DNA from: Microbacterium sp. MPKO10 | Lineage (GTDB): Bacteria; Actinomycetota; Actinomycetes; Actinomycetales; Microbacteriaceae | Direction: 5' to 3' | DNA: 64,000 nt | Assembly: GCF_026107415.2 (NCBI RefSeq) | Contig: NZ_JAPCHX010000001.1 | Coordinates: 248,001 to 312,000 of the forward strand | Shown: one piece after another, positions 61,105 to 64,000 of the stretch | Position numbering within the stretch: position 1 is the stretch's first letter | How the letters are laid out: the number at the start of each line of letters is the position of its first letter | Made by a program: the position numbers and the translations under genes | The notes under the pieces: generated by a model | What the model was told of the DNA's origin: nothing | Seen by the model: the letters and a program-made list of their open reading frames with translations, nothing else | Databases searched by the model: none

Positions 61105-62505
61105 CTACCCGCCCGAGTCTGGGAGAGCCACAGCATCCGCTGGGAGCCTCCTGTTCACGATGCCGAGCGCCGACACCACACCACCGACGATGAGCATGAG
61201 CGCGGTGGCCACCATTGCGCGCCGGTAGCCGTCGATATCGAGGGTTCCGCCGATGATGAGGGCGGCGCACGCGACGCTCACCAGACCCGCGACTCGCGAC
61301 ACCGCGTTGTTGACGGCGGAGGCGATGCCGGCTCGCGCCGGTTCGATCGCCCCGAGAATGGTGCTTGTCAGCGGCGCGACGGTGATCGTGAGTCCGAGTC
61401 CAAAGATCAGCAGACCCGGAAGCAGCTGCAGCCAATAGTCGATCTCGGGCGTGACGGTCAGCATGAGCGCGAATCCGAGCCCCGCGACGATCGGACCGAC
61501 ACCCATGAAGAACCGCGGCCCGAACCTGCTGGCGAGCGCGCCCATCCGCCCGGACAGCGCGAGCATCACGAGCGTCGGGGGCATAAGCGCAACGCCGGCG
61601 AGAGTGGCGGTGAAGCCGGCCACCTGCTGCAGGTAGATCACGATGACGAACGTGCCGAAACTCAGCGCCCCGTACACGAACACCGTCGCCACATTGCCGA
61701 CCCAGAAATTACGCGCACGGAAGAGCGACAGCGGCAGCATCGGCGAGGCAGCGCGCGCCTGCCAGACGATAAAAGCGACGGATGCTGCGATGCCGAGCAC
61801 GAGCGGAATCGCCACGGTCGGGCTGGCCCAGCCGAATCGCTGCTGCTCGATGAGGGCGAAGACGAGGCCGCCGAGGCCCACCGCGCCGAGCACGGCGCCC
61901 AGGACATCGACGTGCGCCCGGCCTTCGGGGCGCGGCTGACGCGGCATCCGCACCATGAGAGCGAGCGTCACGACGATCGGCAGCACGTTGATGCCAAAGA
62001 TCAGTCGCCAGCTGACGAGGTCGACGAGGCCGCCGCCGAGAAGCGGTCCGATGATCATCGCTGTACCCGTCCAGGCCGTCCAGACTCCGATCGCGCGGCC
62101 GCGCTCATCGTCGCCGAACGTCGAGGTGATGATGGCGAGCGAACTCGGCACCAGAAGCGCCGCCGCACTGCCCTGGAGGGCGCGGGCGACGATCAGCAGC
62201 GTTGCCGTGGGCGCGACGGCGCAGATCAGCGAGGTGATGCCGAACCAGATGAGCCCTGCCGTGAGAACGCGGCCGCGGCCGAAGGTGTCAGAAAGCGACC
62301 CGGCGAGCAGAATGAACGCGCCGAGCGTGAGCATGTACGCATCGACGACCCATTGCTGCACGGCAAGCCCGCCGCCCAGCTCGGTCTCGATGGCCGGCAA
62401 GGCAACGTTGACGATCGACCCGTCGAGGAACGACACGAACGAGGCGAGGATCGCCACAACGAGCACGAGTCTCTTGGCACGCGCGTCGGGCGCGACAGCA
62501 TCCAT
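61105..62505 (-). CDS. MFS multidrug exporter, DHA2 family
   Basis: A 466-residue, 14-helix proton-coupled exporter. The family motifs are FLDGSIVNVALPAIETEL near residues 26-43, SLSDTFGRGRVLTAG near 70-85, and WRLIFGINVLPI near 166. A GATAAT hexamer (62513-62518) lies seven bases ahead of the ATG, so the mRNA may be leaderless. No regulator gene lies next to it. It is separate from the TetR-controlled exporter at 13759. Confidence 0.88.
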   Translation of the reverse strand: MDAVAPDARAKRLVLVVAILASFVSFLDGSIVNVALPAIETELGGGLAVQQWVVDAYMLTLGAFILLAGSLSDTFGRGRVLTAGLIWFGITSLICAVAPTATLLIVARALQGSAAALLVPSSLAIITSTFGDDERGRAIGVWTAWTGTAMIIGPLLGGGLVDLVSWRLIFGINVLPIVVTLALMVRMPRQPRPEGRAHVDVLGAVLGAVGLGGLVFALIEQQRFGWASPTVAIPLVLGIAASVAFIVWQARAASPMLPLSLFRARNFWVGNVATVFVYGALSFGTFVIVIYLQQVAGFTATLAGVALMPPTLVMLALSGRMGALASRFGPRFFMGVGPIVAGLGFALMLTVTPEIDYWLQLLPGLLIFGLGLTITVAPLTSTILGAIEPARAGIASAVNNAVSRVAGLVSVACAALIIGGTLDIDGYRRAMVATALMLIVGGVVSALGIVNRRLPADAVALPDSGG

Positions 62506-62646
62506 GTCTGTGATTATCCGCCACGAGAGGCGTCACGTCGATGCCGCCGCGGCCACGTCGCGTTCAGACGTCACTATTGGCACAATCTGCCCGGTTGAAA
62601 GCGTCGATTGTGACACCTGAATGAGGACGCCGGGAGGCACCGCACG

Positions 62647-64000
62647 TCAGATGACGTCGTTACTCCACGGGTCGAGGTTGCCGAAGCGGTGCGCGGTGAT
62701 GGAGATCGCCTGCTCGTGCAGGAACGGCAGCATCTCAATGCGACCCGACTGCGTCACGGGCCCCGCATAGATGGCGAGGTCAGGGTCGCCGTCCACCGCG
62801 ACAGCGAGCGCCCGATGCAGAGCGGTGCGGAGCTCAGCATCCGTGGCGACAATCCGCGCTCGGGGCACGCGCGTCGCCGTCCGAGCATCCTCAGGCGGCT
62901 CGGCCATCCGCTGCACCCACTCGGCGTCACTCTCGACTGTGACCGTGATGCCGAGACCGTCGAGAACCCGCAGAACGGGAGTCGGAAGCGCCGCCGCCAC
63001 GCTCACGGTGATCGCCGACTTGGCGCGGACCCCCGCGACGATCACGCGCAGCAGCTCGCCGATTCCAGCATCCGCTGTGGCACGGATCGCGACAGGCACG
63101 GGGCGGTAGCGCAGGATGTTGCGCTCCACGTCGAGGCCCGTGGCATCCGTCACTTCGCCGTATTCGTTAGCCCAGGCGACGGCGTCAGAGAGAGCGCTGC
63201 GGCGCAGCACATCGAACTGTTCGTACTCCATCGACGGCTGAGCAGCCTCAATGAGCCGCGTGATGCGCGAGTCGAGTCCGCGCAGGTGCAGCGTCGAGCT
63301 GGAGCTGCCGCGTGCCGGTCGCCACGACCCGAGGCCGTACAGGTAGCTGGGCCCGCCGGCCTTCGTGCCCGTGCCGACGGTCGAGCGCTTCCAGCCGCCG
63401 AACGGCTGACGCTGCACAATGGCTCCCGTGATGCCGCGATTGACGTAAAGATTGCCGGCCTCAACCGAGCCCAGCCATTCGGCGAGGTCGCCTGGATCCT
63501 GCGTGTGCAGGCCCGACGTGAGCCCGTACTCGACGGCGTTGACGTAGCGGATCGCATCGTCGAGAGTGCGCGCGTGCATGATCCCGAGCACCGGCCCGAA
63601 GAACTCGGTCAGGTGGAAGTAAGAGCCGGCCCTGACGCCCGTGCGGATGCCGGGGGACCACAGCCGCCCCGAGCGGTCGAGACGCTTCGGCTCGACGAGC
63701 CAGCGTTCACCGACGCCGAGTTCCGTCAGCGCGTGCAGCAGCTTCCCGTGCGCGGGCTCGATGATCGGCCCCATCTGCGCACTCGGATCGGAGGGGTAAC
63801 CGACGCGCAGCGACATCGCGGCATCCACGAGCTGGCGGTGGAACCGCTCAGACTTCGCTGCCGAGCCGACGAGGATGACAAGACTGGATGCTGAGCATTT
63901 CTGCCCCGCGTGGCCGAATGCGCTCTTCACGACGTCGGCCGCGGCGAGGTCCATGTCGGCACTCGGGGTCACAATGAGCGCGTTCTTGCCGCTCGTCTCC
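62647..64000 (-). CDS. putA: PutA C-terminal part: P5C dehydrogenase of bifunctional proline oxidase, truncated
   Basis: This is the 3' part of a gene that continues past the window edge. The visible 451 residues begin ETSGKNALIVTPSADMDLA and contain the aldehyde dehydrogenase nucleophile in HAGQKCSASSLV, NRGITGAIVQRQPFGGWKRS near 170, and a C-terminal tail HRFGNLDPWSNDVI. The reading frame is open to the last base. The missing N-terminal half should carry the FAD-dependent proline dehydrogenase barrel. The enzyme takes proline to glutamate; the arginine/ornithine genes at 38-40 kb feed the same glutamate semialdehyde pool. Confidence 0.9.
   Translation of the reverse strand, partial: ETSGKNALIVTPSADMDLAAADVVKSAFGHAGQKCSASSLVILVGSAAKSERFHRQLVDAAMSLRVGYPSDPSAQMGPIIEPAHGKLLHALTELGVGERWLVEPKRLDRSGRLWSPGIRTGVRAGSYFHLTEFFGPVLGIMHARTLDDAIRYVNAVEYGLTSGLHTQDPGDLAEWLGSVEAGNLYVNRGITGAIVQRQPFGGWKRSTVGTGTKAGGPSYLYGLGSWRPARGSSSSTLHLRGLDSRITRLIEAAQPSMEYEQFDVLRRSALSDAVAWANEYGEVTDATGLDVERNILRYRPVPVAIRATADAGIGELLRVIVAGVRAKSAITVSVAAALPTPVLRVLDGLGITVTVESDAEWVQRMAEPPEDARTATRVPRARIVATDAELRTALHRALAVAVDGDPDLAIYAGPVTQSGRIEMLPFLHEQAISITAHRFGNLDPWSNDVI

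Overview
The window is about 64 kb of high-GC actinobacterial chromosome, most likely from a member of the Microbacteriaceae (Microbacterium/Leifsonia-like). This rests on the GC-rich codon third positions, the gene families present, the frequent short word GGATGCTG/CAGCATCC, and many starts that look leaderless. No tRNA, rRNA, insertion sequence, prophage or CRISPR array was seen. The region reads as ordinary chromosome rich in catabolic operons and their local regulators.

Layout. 1-6851 (+): L-rhamnose uptake and catabolism (ABC permease cut by the window edge, solute-binding lipoprotein, isomerase RhaI, fused aldolase/dehydrogenase, rhamnulokinase). 6965-11350: PepSY lipoprotein, secreted endoglycoceramidase-like GH5 enzyme, membrane protein, 2-hydroxyacid dehydrogenase, and a gap with a 29-codon ORF. 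11398-15204: SDR/TetR divergent pair, then TetR, two micro-proteins and a DHA2 drug exporter, each with visible operators. 15296-21262: carbohydrate ABC importer with two dehydrogenases and a GntR regulator. 21310-25784: SDR, lipoprotein, RluA pseudouridine synthase, DUF2207 protein. 25861-28005: L-lactate module with a perfect double operator. 28111-29230: GNAT gene and a repeat-rich non-coding stretch.

29261-33430 is the most unusual block: a membrane protein with a poly-aspartate tail, a translationally coupled histidine kinase and OmpR-type regulator, then a DUF4956 membrane protein coupled to a VTC-type polyphosphate-polymerase-domain protein. A 17-bp direct-repeat site (TCTCAT-N5-KCTCAC) lies upstream of both halves, and a related palindrome precedes the distant PepSY gene.

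33394-38356: MarR/EamA exporter pair, NAD(P)-binding protein, dolichol-phosphate-mannose-synthase-like GT2, and a flavoprotein monooxygenase with a divergent TetR. 38417-42556: arginine/ornithine catabolism (guanidino-modifying enzyme plus RocD), an Lrp regulator and a ThrE-type exporter. 42764-51578: LMF-family membrane protein, LPXTG-anchored choice-of-anchor I protein, MDR oxidoreductase, aromatic monooxygenase, small GntR, CoA ligase. 51930-58712: aquaglyceroporin, then a CitAB/DcuSR-type two-component system divergent from a tctCBA tricarboxylate transporter that ends in a clear terminator. 58786-64000: DHFR-like protein, DUF4440 protein, LCP ligase, MFS exporter and the C-terminal part of PutA.

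Beyond genes, the window holds two copies of a long near-perfect hairpin element, two or three copies of an ATTCGGA-bounded intergenic element, a duplicated GNAT gene tail with a CTTGG microsatellite, and GC-rich intercistronic hairpins placed just after both ABC solute-binding genes.
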